From positions 1-6,062 of the forward strand of contig CALCRD010000186.1 in the NCBI GenBank assembly GCA_937894355.1: DNA of 6,062 nt, given 5' to 3'. The DNA is from an uncultured Bacillus sp. GTDB taxonomy: Bacteria; Bacillota; Bacilli; Bacillales; Cytobacillaceae. The position numbers were made by a program, and so were the translations under genes. The notes beneath the pieces were generated by a model. It was not told the origin of the DNA. It saw nothing but the letters and a program-made list of their open reading frames with translations, and searched no databases. This document shows positions 5,936 to 6,062 of this stretch, piece by piece (within the stretch, counting starts at the first letter, position 1; each line of letters starts with the position of its first letter).

Positions 5936-6062
5936 ATGAGAACAAATCACTTACTAAACAAAAGTTTCATTTTCACCTATGTATTAGTTGCCGCTTTCTT
6001 ATTTATATTGTATATAAGTCTATTTTTCTATGTAGATTCATTTGCCTTTTTTGATGCAATAA
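5936..6062 (+). CDS. Probable ABC transporter permease, N-terminal fragment
   Basis: The frame runs off the window end and gives 42 residues starting MRTNHLLNK, then one strong hydrophobic helix (about residues 11-33) and YVDSFAFFDAI. A short basic N-terminus, a first membrane helix and an extracellular segment before the transport domain match ModB/WtpB/CysT-type permeases. Position directly after a ModA-like binding protein supports the permease assignment. The ATG has a modest ribosome binding site AAAAGGGA (5923-5930) with 5 nt spacing. It probably belongs to the nosL operon despite the 274-bp gap that holds the MITE-like element. The assignment rests on context and one helix. Confidence 0.6.
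   Translation, partial: MRTNHLLNKSFIFTYVLVAAFLFILYISLFFYVDSFAFFDAI

Noticed and set aside
1..6062. CRISPR array, tRNA or rRNA genes
   Set aside because: No regularly spaced long repeats, cloverleaf patterns or rRNA signatures were seen.

Overview
The window reads as a chromosomal segment of a low-GC, Gram-positive Bacillaceae-type bacterium. Evidence for this is the AT-rich intergenic DNA, strong GGAGG-type ribosome binding sites, frequent TTG/GTG starts, lipoprotein signal peptides ending in a lipobox, a YcdB/YcdC-family protein known from Bacillus, and a MutS2-type ATPase. All recognisable genes lie on the + strand.

Layout: (1) 1-230 holds what may be the last codons of an upstream gene, then two adjacent hairpins, the second a strong intrinsic terminator. 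(2) 245-2176 encodes a MutS2-family ATPase with all ATPase motifs but no C-terminal Smr nuclease domain. (3) 2355-2570 encodes an unrecognised 71-residue protein, followed closely by 2604-4034, a cytoplasmic-looking YcdB/YcdC-repeat protein. This pair ends at a clear terminator at 4048-4078. (4) 4079-4326 is a non-coding control region with a 12-bp direct repeat and three TTCAC elements spaced exactly 22 bp apart just upstream of a -10-like hexamer. (5) 4327-4806 encodes a NosL-family copper-binding lipoprotein. Its reading frame appears to begin at ACG, where the signal peptide and ribosome binding site both demand a start. (6) 4828-5661 encodes a ModA/WtpA-like substrate-binding lipoprotein. 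(7) 5662-5935 holds a hairpin and a 172-bp structured element with imperfect terminal inverted repeats (MITE-like). (8) From 5936 to the window end lies the N-terminus of a membrane protein, probably the ABC permease partner of the binding protein.

The second half looks like a respiratory or metal-uptake operon: a NosL copper chaperone (usually tied to nitrous-oxide reductase maturation) followed by an oxyanion-type ABC importer. The spaced TTCAC elements read as TTTGTGAA-like boxes on the opposite strand. That recalls ResD sites and would fit control by oxygen limitation or nitric oxide, but this is inference. The most interesting points are the regulatory array, the apparent ACG start of nosL, the MITE-like insert between binding protein and permease, and the Smr-less MutS2 paralog. 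No clearly new system is visible. The operon continues beyond the window, so its full function cannot be read here.
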